The position numbers and the translations under genes are program-made. Below are positions 16,976 to 26,101 of a stretch of 33,686 nt of DNA, in pieces; the first letter of the stretch is position 1; each line of letters begins with the position of its first letter. Origin of the DNA: Bacillota bacterium. Lineage in GTDB: Bacteria > Bacillota > Limnochordia > Darwinibacteriales > DTU012. The stretch lies in NCBI GenBank assembly GCA_012840925.1, contig DUVS01000028.1:1-33686 (forward strand). The letters are read 5' to 3'. The notes beneath the pieces were generated by a model, which was given only the letters and a program-made list of their open reading frames with translations, searched no databases and was not told the DNA's origin.

Positions 16976-19164
16976 TGGACTAGTCCCTCCTTATCAAATA
17001 CGGCAAACGAATTGCCAGCCACCGTCACCCCTTGGTATGCATAAGCATCGGTACCGTAATTAACCACAAATTGAATTCCGTTTTCATATTCCGTTAAATA
17101 GACATGTGCCGCCAACTGCTTGTGGCTGACAATAAACTGATCGCTGACCAGCTGCATTTTCAGATTAATCGCCCGGTACTGTTCCAATATCTGATCAAGC
17201 CAATCTGGGTAATGTGTGCTGTACATATCACTGGACAGTGTGTACCGCAAATTCCAGGACGGCTCTGCTGTCAGGACAAAACTGGGCAATGCACCATACT
17301 CCACAGCCCGTAGAAGATCCCGAGTCGGATTAATACTTAAGTTGAACGGTTCAGCATAGTAGGCTGCCAAGCCATGGATCGCTATTTGGTAAAACGGTAT
17401 GGATTGATCGATAAACGAATCAAGCGTTGCCTGCATGGGCACACCTGTGATCAAATCCACCAAACCTAACAGGTAGGCGTTGCCCGTTGTAATACCGACT
17501 ATATCAAATTGCTCCCGGGTAAAATCAAGGAGTTGACTGTAGATCTCTTTGGCATCGCGGCGTTGAGTTTGCTCTGGCAAATTTGGATTGTGATCACTGT
17601 TCAGATTGGCCCCAATGGACAGATGGAGCAGCCCATCCACACCCAAACCGGCGATTTGGGGCATGTCGCGGCGGGCGTAATCCAAACTGATTTTCGGCGC
17701 AATAAGATAGGTGGTCACGTTTGGGACCCCCACCGAGAAGACCCCCGTCGGCATTCTGATCAAGTCATTAAATGTAGTCCGGCTGGCCTGCGTCGATGGT
17801 TGAAAGCCGTTATTTGTACCACGGGCGAGAGTATAGTCATCTTGAAGCATAAGCTTGACCCCGTGTTGGTGCAGATAGTCCGCCAATGCCCTAAGGCCTT
17901 CACTGCCGCCAAGGGCAGGCTCAGGCGGTAACCGGCGGGGTAGGTTGCCATGGATACCCATCCGGTTCCACCCTTTATAACTGATGATCAGCTGATCAAC
18001 ACCATGTGCCAGCAACTCATCGACAATTTGCTGTGCCTGTTCGAAAGTGGTAACAGGTTTGATTACAGGGCCGAAAATATTAGTTTCATAATCCGCCCCT
18101 AACAATTCAATCATCAGGGGGGCGGTGCTTAATTGCCTGGATGTTCTTCGGACCCCCTGCCTTTCCATCAGATAGTCGCGGTAGGCCTTGGCCATGCCTA
18201 CATAATCAGCGTTAGCATCCGCCAGAAAATAGAACCTTACGGACCGATCACCAGGAATCGGATTCTCGTCAAAGATCCGAATTCCGCTGCCCTGCCGCGA
18301 TGTACGCATGATAATGGACTGGCTGTACCAAAACTCAGCCGTGATCCAATTGAGGCTGGTGATTACCCCTGCCGGGGTGGCCAGGATTTTAGCTGCCTCC
18401 TGTCCCTGTTCCACTATTCCCAACAGAGCCTGGCTGCCGGCCTTGATTCCATAAATCGGCATGATTACCTGCTCGCGGTAGGGATCATAAACAGGCTCCG
18501 CTGAAGCAGGATCCAAACCGTAGATCCATTGATTGAACCCAGTTTGCGATAGAGATACCTGTTCTTTAAACCGCACCAACCCACCTGAACCATCAGGCAC
18601 GATCATGTAGCCTTGGAGATCAGCTTCACTTGGTGCAGCCCCCAAAAACGGCAGAATCCGCAGTGACAAAAGCTGTAAGGTGCCATTGCCAATCTTGACA
18701 GAATTCCAGGGCACCACAGCCAACAAACTGTTTCGATCCAGCGTGTATTCCACTGTAAAACCAATTCCTGTTGATTCAAAATAATAACTGGCAGCAAAAC
18801 CGTCGGCAATCAAGCTGAAGTCAATCTCGGGGCTGCCGAAATAGGCATTAGCCGCTCTGACATTGCGCCGTTTGTCAAAATAGTCCACATAAACCGGGGA
18901 CTGAAGGTTTCCCTGCCAAACATCGGAAAGCATCATAAAACCACTGATCTTGGTCACATCGGGATTGGAATACCATAACCGATCATTAACCAGATCATGG
19001 ACTATCAGCTGCCCGTCGCTGGGCCTGGCGAACAACTCCAGCCACTGGTTTTTGGCGACAGACTGAAAATCATCTGGTATTGTCTGGGCAACGGCTTGAC
19101 TGGGAAGGAAAAACACCAGGCATATAAACAGCATGATCATAATCTGGCCCTTGTTAGAACACAC
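16972..19164 (-). CDS. Secreted DUF5696-like protein, probable TIM-barrel carbohydrate-active domain
   Basis: The 730-residue protein has a signal peptide (cleavage likely after AVA, residue 26) and no membrane helix after it. Residues about 30-340 look like a beta-sandwich with SNP, VPDGSGGLVRF and strand-rich segments. Residues about 345-660 have alternating strands and helices, including VDQLIISYKGWN, the acidic LMLQDDYTLARG and GVDGLLHLSIGA, suggestive of a glycosidase-type barrel. I recognise it as DUF5696-like from its overall pattern and context, not from an established activity. The GTG start has GAGGTGA upstream and overlaps the Yip1-protein gene by 11 nt. Its place between two permease pairs suggests it handles the extracellular sugar. 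Confidence 0.75.
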   Translation of the reverse strand: MCSNKGQIMIMLFICLVFFLPSQAVAQTIPDDFQSVAKNQWLELFARPSDGQLIVHDLVNDRLWYSNPDVTKISGFMMLSDVWQGNLQSPVYVDYFDKRRNVRAANAYFGSPEIDFSLIADGFAASYYFESTGIGFTVEYTLDRNSLLAVVPWNSVKIGNGTLQLLSLRILPFLGAAPSEADLQGYMIVPDGSGGLVRFKEQVSLSQTGFNQWIYGLDPASAEPVYDPYREQVIMPIYGIKAGSQALLGIVEQGQEAAKILATPAGVITSLNWITAEFWYSQSIIMRTSRQGSGIRIFDENPIPGDRSVRFYFLADANADYVGMAKAYRDYLMERQGVRRTSRQLSTAPLMIELLGADYETNIFGPVIKPVTTFEQAQQIVDELLAHGVDQLIISYKGWNRMGIHGNLPRRLPPEPALGGSEGLRALADYLHQHGVKLMLQDDYTLARGTNNGFQPSTQASRTTFNDLIRMPTGVFSVGVPNVTTYLIAPKISLDYARRDMPQIAGLGVDGLLHLSIGANLNSDHNPNLPEQTQRRDAKEIYSQLLDFTREQFDIVGITTGNAYLLGLVDLITGVPMQATLDSFIDQSIPFYQIAIHGLAAYYAEPFNLSINPTRDLLRAVEYGALPSFVLTAEPSWNLRYTLSSDMYSTHYPDWLDQILEQYRAINLKMQLVSDQFIVSHKQLAAHVYLTEYENGIQFVVNYGTDAYAYQGVTVAGNSFAVFDKEGLVQ

Positions 19165-21256
19165 GGAAGATCACCTCTTTATACAGCCCCAGAGCAAAAT
19201 CAGTGACATTGAATGTCATCCCGATTACCAGGCCGCCTATTGCTCCGATCACGACCATCATGATGATCGACAGTACGCAATTGGGGATCGCTTCCAGGAT
19301 TTCATAGTTGTGCACAGTGTAGACCATGACAAAGAACAACAACCCGCACCAGATTAAAGCTGCATTCTTGAAAAAGTAATAGACAGTCGCTTCATAGTTG
19401 GTCATCACATTAGAGAAAATAGTCAGCGGAATCATGATCAAAATATACGGTACCAATGCATAAGAACTGGCAATAAACACGTCTTTAAACCGGCCTTCAC
19501 CTTCTTTGAGGGCACTGACCAGGTAATTGGCGATAACCCAAATCAACCAAGGTAGGACAAACGTCATCGCTTCATAAGCTAAATTAATCCGGTTCCGATC
19601 CACACTCAAGAAGATCAGGTTGGTATAGTAAAGGGAGAAAAGCTTGGCAGCAAAAGCCAGTAAGACTATGATCAATGCTGATGACCATGACCCCCGGTTA
19701 GACCAGCGGACATCGTAAAAACCAGCAGACGGGTTGAGAATGACCATTTTTGCATGCATCAGATCTCCCAAAAGCCGGTTGACCTGATACCAATCCCGCT
19801 TAGGCTTACGCCAATGGCCGAAAAACAAACGCTTGATTGCCTGGTAGCCGAGCCATAGCCCGGCAAGAACGATCAAAACAGTATCGAAGTGCTCCAGCAA
19901 CCATGCTCGCCTGGCCCACCAAAAGGCATCAGAGTAACCATCACCGAATTGGGCCAGATAGAAATGATCCATAGCTTCCTGGAACCGTTCATTCTGATAG
20001 GCCGCCATACCTAAACCGCGATGGGCAAAATCAAAATTGGAATTGCGCCTGAGCACCTCTTGCCAATACTGAGCACTTTGATCGTATTTACCCTCTTCGA
20101 ACAAGAACACTGCCTCATGCACCAACTGTGCAAACTCGGTTGGCTGAAAGACATGCAGTGTATTACTACGGGAATCGGATACGACCAGCAGCCCGTCTGA
20201 ACGCATGGCTATTCCAGCGGCTTGGTGAATCACACCCATCCGTTCAATAGCGGCAATGCTGCGTCCGCCAAAAACAAACAACAGGTCACCACTGGGAGTG
20301 TATTGGAATACCTGCCCCGAATTGGCATCCACAGCAGTGATCAAGCCTTTTTCATTTACTACCACACCGGTAAACATAGATACACCAGTGCGGAAGAACC
20401 GATCACCATAATCCCTTTCCGGCAAAGTATTTACTCCACCTATGTTAAAGCGCTTGATCTGGGCATGGTTTGTGGAGATGGTTGTGGTATAGATCAAGCC
20501 CTGGTGATCAATCGTAACCGAACTTGGTGAACGGGGCAGGCGCCTGGCCTCGCGGCTGAGCTGTTCTTCAGTAAAGAGCAGCTGTTTCAGCACCCACAAG
20601 AAATCAAAACCGGCTTGATTACCACCGATAAACCCCAAGAATTCTCCTGATGCGGTCAACTGCACTAAACCACGGTATCCACCTTCGGTGACGACAAACA
20701 GTGTACCCCTATGGTCAACAGCAAGTGCCACCGGTGCAAAACGGTAATCTACACCAAAGATCTGGCTTGCAGGTTTGCCATATGCTTGGATGAAGTTGCC
20801 TTCCGAGCTGAAAACAGCGATCCTGCTGTTGCCGGTATCCGCCACAAAGATCCGCCCATCATCATGGACAAACACTCCTTGTGGGCGAGAAAGCCTGCCC
20901 GGGCCGGAACTGTCACCGATGGAACGCACATAGTTGAACTGGGTATCGTATACCACAACTCGGTTATTGCCCATATCCGCAATATAGAGACGATCCTTTG
21001 CATCAACTGCCAAACCCTGCGGCTGGCTTAAGGGGACAACTGAATAACCCGTCAGTGACCACCGGTCTTCCTGCAGAATATCAAAGCCGTCAATCATCAT
21101 GATTGGTTCATAGGGGGCCGGGCAGACAACCCGCTGGCCCCAGGCATCAAAACTGAAGCTGGGATAGGGTACTGCAGCAAACAAAGGCCCTTCCGCAAGG
21201 ATTACAATTCCACAGACGATCATTAGACTGACTGGCAGCTTTAGCAATCGCCGCAT
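19154..21256 (-). CDS. NHL beta-propeller / TPR / Yip1-domain membrane protein
   Basis: The 700-residue protein has a signal peptide or TM (about 4-28), then NHL-type propeller blades (about 67-372) with recurring G-x-A-V-D, R-L-Y-I-A-D and G-N-N/S-R-V/I patterns. Two TPR-like helical pairs (about 382-437), a TM helix (about 459-472) and a C-terminal Yip1-like five-helix membrane domain (about 502-692) follow. The propeller should face outward, with the Yip1 domain in the membrane. I start it at the ATG after GAGGTGGATCAG; a GTG nine nt upstream is possible. It sits 10 nt after a permease gene and overlaps the DUF5696-like gene, implying a structural or assembly role in this uptake system. 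Function is unknown. Confidence 0.82.
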   Translation of the reverse strand: MRRLLKLPVSLMIVCGIVILAEGPLFAAVPYPSFSFDAWGQRVVCPAPYEPIMMIDGFDILQEDRWSLTGYSVVPLSQPQGLAVDAKDRLYIADMGNNRVVVYDTQFNYVRSIGDSSGPGRLSRPQGVFVHDDGRIFVADTGNSRIAVFSSEGNFIQAYGKPASQIFGVDYRFAPVALAVDHRGTLFVVTEGGYRGLVQLTASGEFLGFIGGNQAGFDFLWVLKQLLFTEEQLSREARRLPRSPSSVTIDHQGLIYTTTISTNHAQIKRFNIGGVNTLPERDYGDRFFRTGVSMFTGVVVNEKGLITAVDANSGQVFQYTPSGDLLFVFGGRSIAAIERMGVIHQAAGIAMRSDGLLVVSDSRSNTLHVFQPTEFAQLVHEAVFLFEEGKYDQSAQYWQEVLRRNSNFDFAHRGLGMAAYQNERFQEAMDHFYLAQFGDGYSDAFWWARRAWLLEHFDTVLIVLAGLWLGYQAIKRLFFGHWRKPKRDWYQVNRLLGDLMHAKMVILNPSAGFYDVRWSNRGSWSSALIIVLLAFAAKLFSLYYTNLIFLSVDRNRINLAYEAMTFVLPWLIWVIANYLVSALKEGEGRFKDVFIASSYALVPYILIMIPLTIFSNVMTNYEATVYYFFKNAALIWCGLLFFVMVYTVHNYEILEAIPNCVLSIIMMVVIGAIGGLVIGMTFNVTDFALGLYKEVIFRVF

Positions 21257-21266
21257 CTGATCCACC

Positions 21267-22124
21267 TCACTTCAGACCCGAATATGCCATGGTTTGAATT
21301 ACCCGGTTCTGCATCACCAGAAAAAAGATTAGGTTAGGCAGGAACATCAAAAGGCCGGCTGCTGCCGCTGCGCCCTGGCCGGCAACATTATTGGCCAGCC
21401 CCGAAGTCAAAGTGCCGAGGAAAAACGGCAGCGTCCGCATGGCTTCATTTTCAATGTAGTAGATCGAAGGCTCCATGGTATTCCATGCTGCCTGAAACGT
21501 GAGTAAAGCAATGGTACTCACTGCCGGACGGCAGATGGGGAAAATCATCCGGAACAGAATGTGCCATTCAGACGCCCCATCAATTCGAGCCGCCGCCAGC
21601 AGATCATCCGGGACTTGATCCACGAACTGCTTAAACAGAAACACACTTACCGGCGCAGCCACCAACGGCAGGATATGGGCAAAATAGGTATCAATGATCC
21701 CTAATCTCTGCACAATGATGTAACGGGGAATAATCACCGCTTGCGGCGCAAACATCAGAGCCATGATGGTCATATTGAGAATAGCATTTTTACCGATGAA
21801 ATTGTGTTTGGACAAAGCATAAGCTACCATGGTGCTGACCACGACCACCACAACCACAGTCACCACCGAGGTGAACACACTGTTGAACAAATAACGGACA
21901 ACAGGCACCACTGCCGCGTCAACAGACATCAGCAGCTGGGAGAAGTTATCCAAAGTCGGGTTCATCACATAGAACCGGGGAGGGTACAAAAACAGTTCAC
22001 TCAAGGGTTTAAAGGCTTGCATGAAGATGAATACGATTGGCAGCAGCATGAATACAGCCAGCATACTCAAGAACAAAGTAAGGATCAACTGCGTCAAATC
22101 CATCCTCAAAAGACGAAATCTCAT
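21267..22124 (-). CDS. Carbohydrate ABC transporter permease, MalG-type (pair 1)
   Basis: This 285-residue membrane protein has six TM segments, the EAA loop LAAARIDGA (176-184) and an FPICRPA segment, typical of CUT1 permeases. A very Val-rich helix (VVTVVVVVVV, 87-96) is unusual in look but keeps TM character. Its ATG shares one base with the stop of the MalF-type partner (TAATG). The next gene, encoding the Yip1 protein, starts 10 nt after its stop. Confidence 0.93.
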   Translation of the reverse strand: MRFRLLRMDLTQLILTLFLSMLAVFMLLPIVFIFMQAFKPLSELFLYPPRFYVMNPTLDNFSQLLMSVDAAVVPVVRYLFNSVFTSVVTVVVVVVVSTMVAYALSKHNFIGKNAILNMTIMALMFAPQAVIIPRYIIVQRLGIIDTYFAHILPLVAAPVSVFLFKQFVDQVPDDLLAAARIDGASEWHILFRMIFPICRPAVSTIALLTFQAAWNTMEPSIYYIENEAMRTLPFFLGTLTSGLANNVAGQGAAAAAGLLMFLPNLIFFLVMQNRVIQTMAYSGLK

Positions 22125-23107
22125 TATTCACCCTCCTTTGGCCCGAAAAATGCCCATGCCAGCTTACTGGATAGATAAACAATAATCAGCAGCACTACCG
22201 AAACGGCCGCTGCATAACCCATTTCAAAACGCTGAAAAGCGAAATCATCAATATGATTGAGAATCAACTGTCCAGCGTAGTTCGGTGTCGGGTTCTGTCC
22301 CGACAAGGTCACACCGATCGCTCCAGCCTGCAAAGTGTTGACGATGGCCATGACCGCCCCAAACAGCATCTGTGGTTTGACGGAGGGAATTGTAATGTAG
22401 TAGATCTCCTGCAGGCGGTTCTTGACACCGTCAATCCTCCCTGCTTCATAGAGCTGTGGATCCACATTCAAAATGCCTGCCAGCATAGCCAAAAATCCTA
22501 CACCCATGCTGCTCCACAGAGTGACAATGATCATGACCGGCATCAACCACTGGACACTGTGAAGCCAGTTGATGGGTTCAGTGATAATTCCCAGCCCAAG
22601 CAGAAAACTGTTCAGATAGCCAACCCGATCACCGCTGAAGAGCACCAACCAGATGGCAGACATGGCTACGGCTGCTGCCATGGACGGTGTGTACAGTGCC
22701 AGGCTGAAAACTGTGCGCACACGATGCGGCAGCTGAGCGATTAGCCACGCCAGTAAAAATGCAAGCAGATAACCGCCAGGACCAACAATCACCGCAAAAG
22801 TGAAAGTGTTCGGAAGCACATGGGTCATGAATACATCGTCTTCAGTAAACAAGTAGATGTAGTTTAATAATCCAACATAACGAGGGGTTTCAATCATGTT
22901 GTAAAAAGTAAACGAAAGCCCAATCGCTCCCAGTACAGGCAGGAGGATGAAAGTTACAAAGGCGATCACATATGGTGCCACCATCAGATAGGACACCCGG
23001 TCCTGCCAGATCCGTTTAGCTAATAATCTTAACCTGAGCCGTGAAGCACCTGGTTTCCAACGGGCGGTCCCCCATATCCGCTGAACTGTTGGACTCTCCG
23101 ATTTCAT
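22124..23107 (-). CDS. Carbohydrate ABC transporter permease, MalF-type (pair 1)
   Basis: This 327-residue membrane protein has a basic cytoplasmic N-terminus (1-37), about six TM segments and the EAA loop YEAGRIDG (220-227) followed by ITIPSVKPQ, as in CUT1 permeases. The ATG follows the stop of the large CBM/solute-binding gene with no gap, and its own stop overlaps the MalG-type start, so the three are translationally linked. The fused upstream protein is the natural binding partner of this pair. Confidence 0.94.
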   Translation of the reverse strand: MKSESPTVQRIWGTARWKPGASRLRLRLLAKRIWQDRVSYLMVAPYVIAFVTFILLPVLGAIGLSFTFYNMIETPRYVGLLNYIYLFTEDDVFMTHVLPNTFTFAVIVGPGGYLLAFLLAWLIAQLPHRVRTVFSLALYTPSMAAAVAMSAIWLVLFSGDRVGYLNSFLLGLGIITEPINWLHSVQWLMPVMIIVTLWSSMGVGFLAMLAGILNVDPQLYEAGRIDGVKNRLQEIYYITIPSVKPQMLFGAVMAIVNTLQAGAIGVTLSGQNPTPNYAGQLILNHIDDFAFQRFEMGYAAAVSVVLLIIVYLSSKLAWAFFGPKEGE

Positions 23108-26023
23108 CTAGTCTCGAACCCCCTTTTCCCAATCCCAAGGCCGATTAACCACAGGAAGAATGAAATCAACCAAGCGATTGGCTTCCTCATCGATCAGGCC
23201 CAGCTCAAGCTGCTTGCGGAGCAATTCCCGCCTTGTATTGCGATCGGCTTCCTGTAATGCCAGTCTTGGGTTCTGGGTTCCTGATGCAGTACCAATTACA
23301 ACACGGTTCCAGGCAAAGGACAATTCTCTTTCCAGAATATAGCCGCCTGGAACTTGGGGTATGTCTTTAAGCCACCGCCACTGTTCTTTGATCGTGTTCA
23401 ATTCTTCCAGCGTCCACGGAATCTGGGAGATAGCTTCCAGACTGGCCGTATTCCAACGGTAAGCCACACTGAACAAGGCCTCCACCTCATTGCCGAACCT
23501 GGCTTGGATTTCAGCTGAAGTCCACCATTTCACCCACTGCCATGCCTCTTCTTTCTTGTCACTTAACTCAAACATGATAATCGACTGCATGGCACCAGGC
23601 GCCCAACGGGCAATCTCTCCGTCAGCTGCTCGCACCCCCGGCATCGGCACGATCCCCCACAACTCTCGCAATTCTGGGGCAGCAGATTTAAGCTGCACAT
23701 AGGTGTTGTAATCTGATACACCCAAGGGGATGTCGCCGGATCGGAAGTTCTGGAAAAACCAGGCTACGAAGTTATCCAGCGCATAGACTGTGTATAAATC
23801 AGTCAGACGTCTAAATCCAACCAGGGCTTCAGGGGTCAAGAGACTGGTCCTTAACCCGTCGGATAAATAAAGTTCAGCACCAGCCTGGTAGAAAAAAGGA
23901 GCCATTACCGTCAAGGCTTTGATGCCGGTTCCGGCTGAAACTGGTATGTAGAAATTCATTCCCCTTTGCTGCAGCACGGGCAACAACTCCACAACGTCAT
24001 CCCAGGTGTTGGGCAGCTCAATGCCGAGTTCAGCGATGATATCCTTGCGATAAAACAGTACCCAGAAGTTCTGTGTCTCGGGAATAGCATAAATCCCATC
24101 AAGATAATGATACGACAGAAATGAACCGGGATGGAAACGGGATGCCACCTCCTCATAGTCGGGAAACTGGGCGAAATCAACTAAGGCACCGCGGCTGGCC
24201 AGGTTGAAGGGTGTTGTAAACCAGACACTGGTAGCCAAGTCAGGTGGAGTGCCGTTGGAATTGGCCAAAATCAACTGATCTTCCCTGGGCATTAAGCTAA
24301 AGGCTACTTTAATACCGGTTTCAGGTGAAAAAAACTGATCCGTCAGCTGCTGCATGATGGACACAAAATCGCGCCCCCGGCCGACCCAGATTTCGATGGC
24401 TTCATCACCGGCTTTGCCGACGGCATTGTAATTCTTGAAGAAAGACTGGACAAAATTCTTGATGGTAACCCAGATCCTGGCCATGAAGGATGATCGGCCT
24501 TGAGGAAGCGGGTGACCGGGAGATGTGATAAAAATCCGGTCAATTTGCAGTGGCTCATGCTGCAAAGACAGTATGACATTGCCGATTACCTCCGAAATCG
24601 AGCCTGAATCAATTGACAGCTGAGTATAGCGCAGGGGTAAAAGCTCTGGCTTTCTGACCAAATCCTCAAGCTGATCAGCACTTACCAATAAGTTAGCAGC
24701 TGCATCCGGTGCTTTGCCTGTCAAATCCTTTAATCTCTGATACTCTTGCCTTAATTTGACAGCACTTCCGGAAATCCGCTCCAGCGCATCTGGTATTTGC
24801 TTATCCAAGTCCCAGTCGCGAAAACGGTCCTGATTATTGCCGGTGGCCATTAAGATGCTGATCGACAGGTCCCTTAAGTCGGAAATCACATCCAAAATAG
24901 TATCAATTGTTGGCTGAACGACTGAGTTAATCGCTGTCAAACGCAGCCGGTGGGTCCCCTTCGTGAGGAAAAACAAGATCGGTTCCCTTGCTTCTGTCTG
25001 AAAATAGGTAGACTGCCACTGATGATCATAGGGAAATGGATAGAGTAAAAGTTCTTTGGCAACTATCTGCCCGTCGATTTCAATTCTCCGGTAAGTAGGC
25101 ATGTTGTGCTTGAAGCTCTGCAAAAATCTAAGGCCGATCTGGTAATAGCCATCCTCTGGCACGGTGAACTCCCATTCAGCCCACTCGCCGCCAGCATGCC
25201 AGTAAAGCGTATTATAGATTGTAACCCCGTCTTCCCGGGGAGTTACACCTGGATCACCGCTGGCATTGACCATGACCGAGGAGTGGGATTTGGCAGCAGG
25301 ATTTTCCGCCTCAATCTCCAGTCTCCAGCGGTCGAACCCAGTCAGATCGATATCTGGACGTTCATACCCGATAACACCCTGAGGGGCTGTTAGAGACAAG
25401 CTCTTGAGGATTACCTGGGAGCGGAGCCCGGCAATGGTGATTGTATGAGTGCCTTCAGAAAAGTACCATTGAAACGGCAGTTCGTACCTGCCGTCGATAT
25501 CCGCCAGGGCCATTTCTTGAAGCGTGATAATCTGCTCTTGAAATGCACGCCGTTCATTATTAAAATCATCCCTTTCAAAGGGATAGGTATTATTGCGCCA
25601 TTGACGGTCAAATGCCAGCCTCCTGGCTTCCCTGAACGGATATTCACCATCGATCATAATTCCCCGTTCAATATTGAACATCTGTGTTTCCAGGGGCATG
25701 TATTCAACCACAATATTGTATAAGCCGGGTTGTTCCACCACAACTTGATACTCAACCCAGCCATCATCAGCGTGCCAATATAAAAACTCATCCTTAACAG
25801 AAAACCGGTTTTGATCCGAGACGGCATGAAAATCCACAGCCAGGACAGATACTTTCACATCAGGTGCAGAAATCTGTCTGACACCTTGATCGAGTAAACT
25901 CTGGAGGTATTTTCCGTATGTTGGCTCTTGATAGATAGTCGCTCCAGTACGAGCTTGAGCGCAGACAACCGCGGTAACAATCAATACAGCCAGCACCCAG
26001 ATGATCTGCCAAGATTTTCGCAT
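23108..26023 (-). CDS. Large extracellular protein: two CBM-like modules fused to an ABC solute-binding domain
   Basis: The 971-residue protein has a signal peptide (cleavage likely after AQA, residue 24). Two related beta modules follow (about 78-212 and 268-368). Each has LYWHA, a W-x-E-aromatic strand, G-L/Y-Y-N/Q-I, an I-D-G turn, R/H-QW and EGTH/KGTH, matching CBM35/CBM6-like sugar-binding folds. A helical linker (about 370-530) leads to a family 1-type extracellular solute-binding domain (about 540-960) with EIWVGRG, PDLATS, YAIPETQNFWVLFYRKD and a W-W-rich end. No lipobox is visible. The ATG has AAGGAGG. It abuts permease pair 1. The fusion of sugar-binding modules to a transporter receptor is uncommon. 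Confidence 0.88.
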   Translation of the reverse strand: MRKSWQIIWVLAVLIVTAVVCAQARTGATIYQEPTYGKYLQSLLDQGVRQISAPDVKVSVLAVDFHAVSDQNRFSVKDEFLYWHADDGWVEYQVVVEQPGLYNIVVEYMPLETQMFNIERGIMIDGEYPFREARRLAFDRQWRNNTYPFERDDFNNERRAFQEQIITLQEMALADIDGRYELPFQWYFSEGTHTITIAGLRSQVILKSLSLTAPQGVIGYERPDIDLTGFDRWRLEIEAENPAAKSHSSVMVNASGDPGVTPREDGVTIYNTLYWHAGGEWAEWEFTVPEDGYYQIGLRFLQSFKHNMPTYRRIEIDGQIVAKELLLYPFPYDHQWQSTYFQTEAREPILFFLTKGTHRLRLTAINSVVQPTIDTILDVISDLRDLSISILMATGNNQDRFRDWDLDKQIPDALERISGSAVKLRQEYQRLKDLTGKAPDAAANLLVSADQLEDLVRKPELLPLRYTQLSIDSGSISEVIGNVILSLQHEPLQIDRIFITSPGHPLPQGRSSFMARIWVTIKNFVQSFFKNYNAVGKAGDEAIEIWVGRGRDFVSIMQQLTDQFFSPETGIKVAFSLMPREDQLILANSNGTPPDLATSVWFTTPFNLASRGALVDFAQFPDYEEVASRFHPGSFLSYHYLDGIYAIPETQNFWVLFYRKDIIAELGIELPNTWDDVVELLPVLQQRGMNFYIPVSAGTGIKALTVMAPFFYQAGAELYLSDGLRTSLLTPEALVGFRRLTDLYTVYALDNFVAWFFQNFRSGDIPLGVSDYNTYVQLKSAAPELRELWGIVPMPGVRAADGEIARWAPGAMQSIIMFELSDKKEEAWQWVKWWTSAEIQARFGNEVEALFSVAYRWNTASLEAISQIPWTLEELNTIKEQWRWLKDIPQVPGGYILERELSFAWNRVVIGTASGTQNPRLALQEADRNTRRELLRKQLELGLIDEEANRLVDFILPVVNRPWDWEKGVRD

Positions 26024-26057
26024 CTCACAACCTCCTTACCAAAACAACAGCTGATAA

Positions 26058-26088
26058 GCGTCCGCTCCCCACAAGGGAGAGCGAACGC
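26058..26088 (-). other. Intercistronic stem-loop after the first binding-protein gene
   Basis: On the transcript strand GCGTTCGCTCTCC pairs with GGGGAGCGGACGC over 13 positions (two G-T pairs) around a CTTGT loop. No T-run follows, so it is not a simple terminator. Such hairpins after binding-protein genes commonly protect the upstream mRNA and lower expression of the downstream permease genes. Confidence 0.75.
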
Positions 26089-26101
26089 ATTCAATGATGC
26101 A

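Noticed and set aside
22253-22744. Open frame of 163 codons on the plus strand
   Set aside because: It is antisense to a permease with a clear EAA loop; the composition is rich in His and Gln, as expected from complementing hydrophobic codons.
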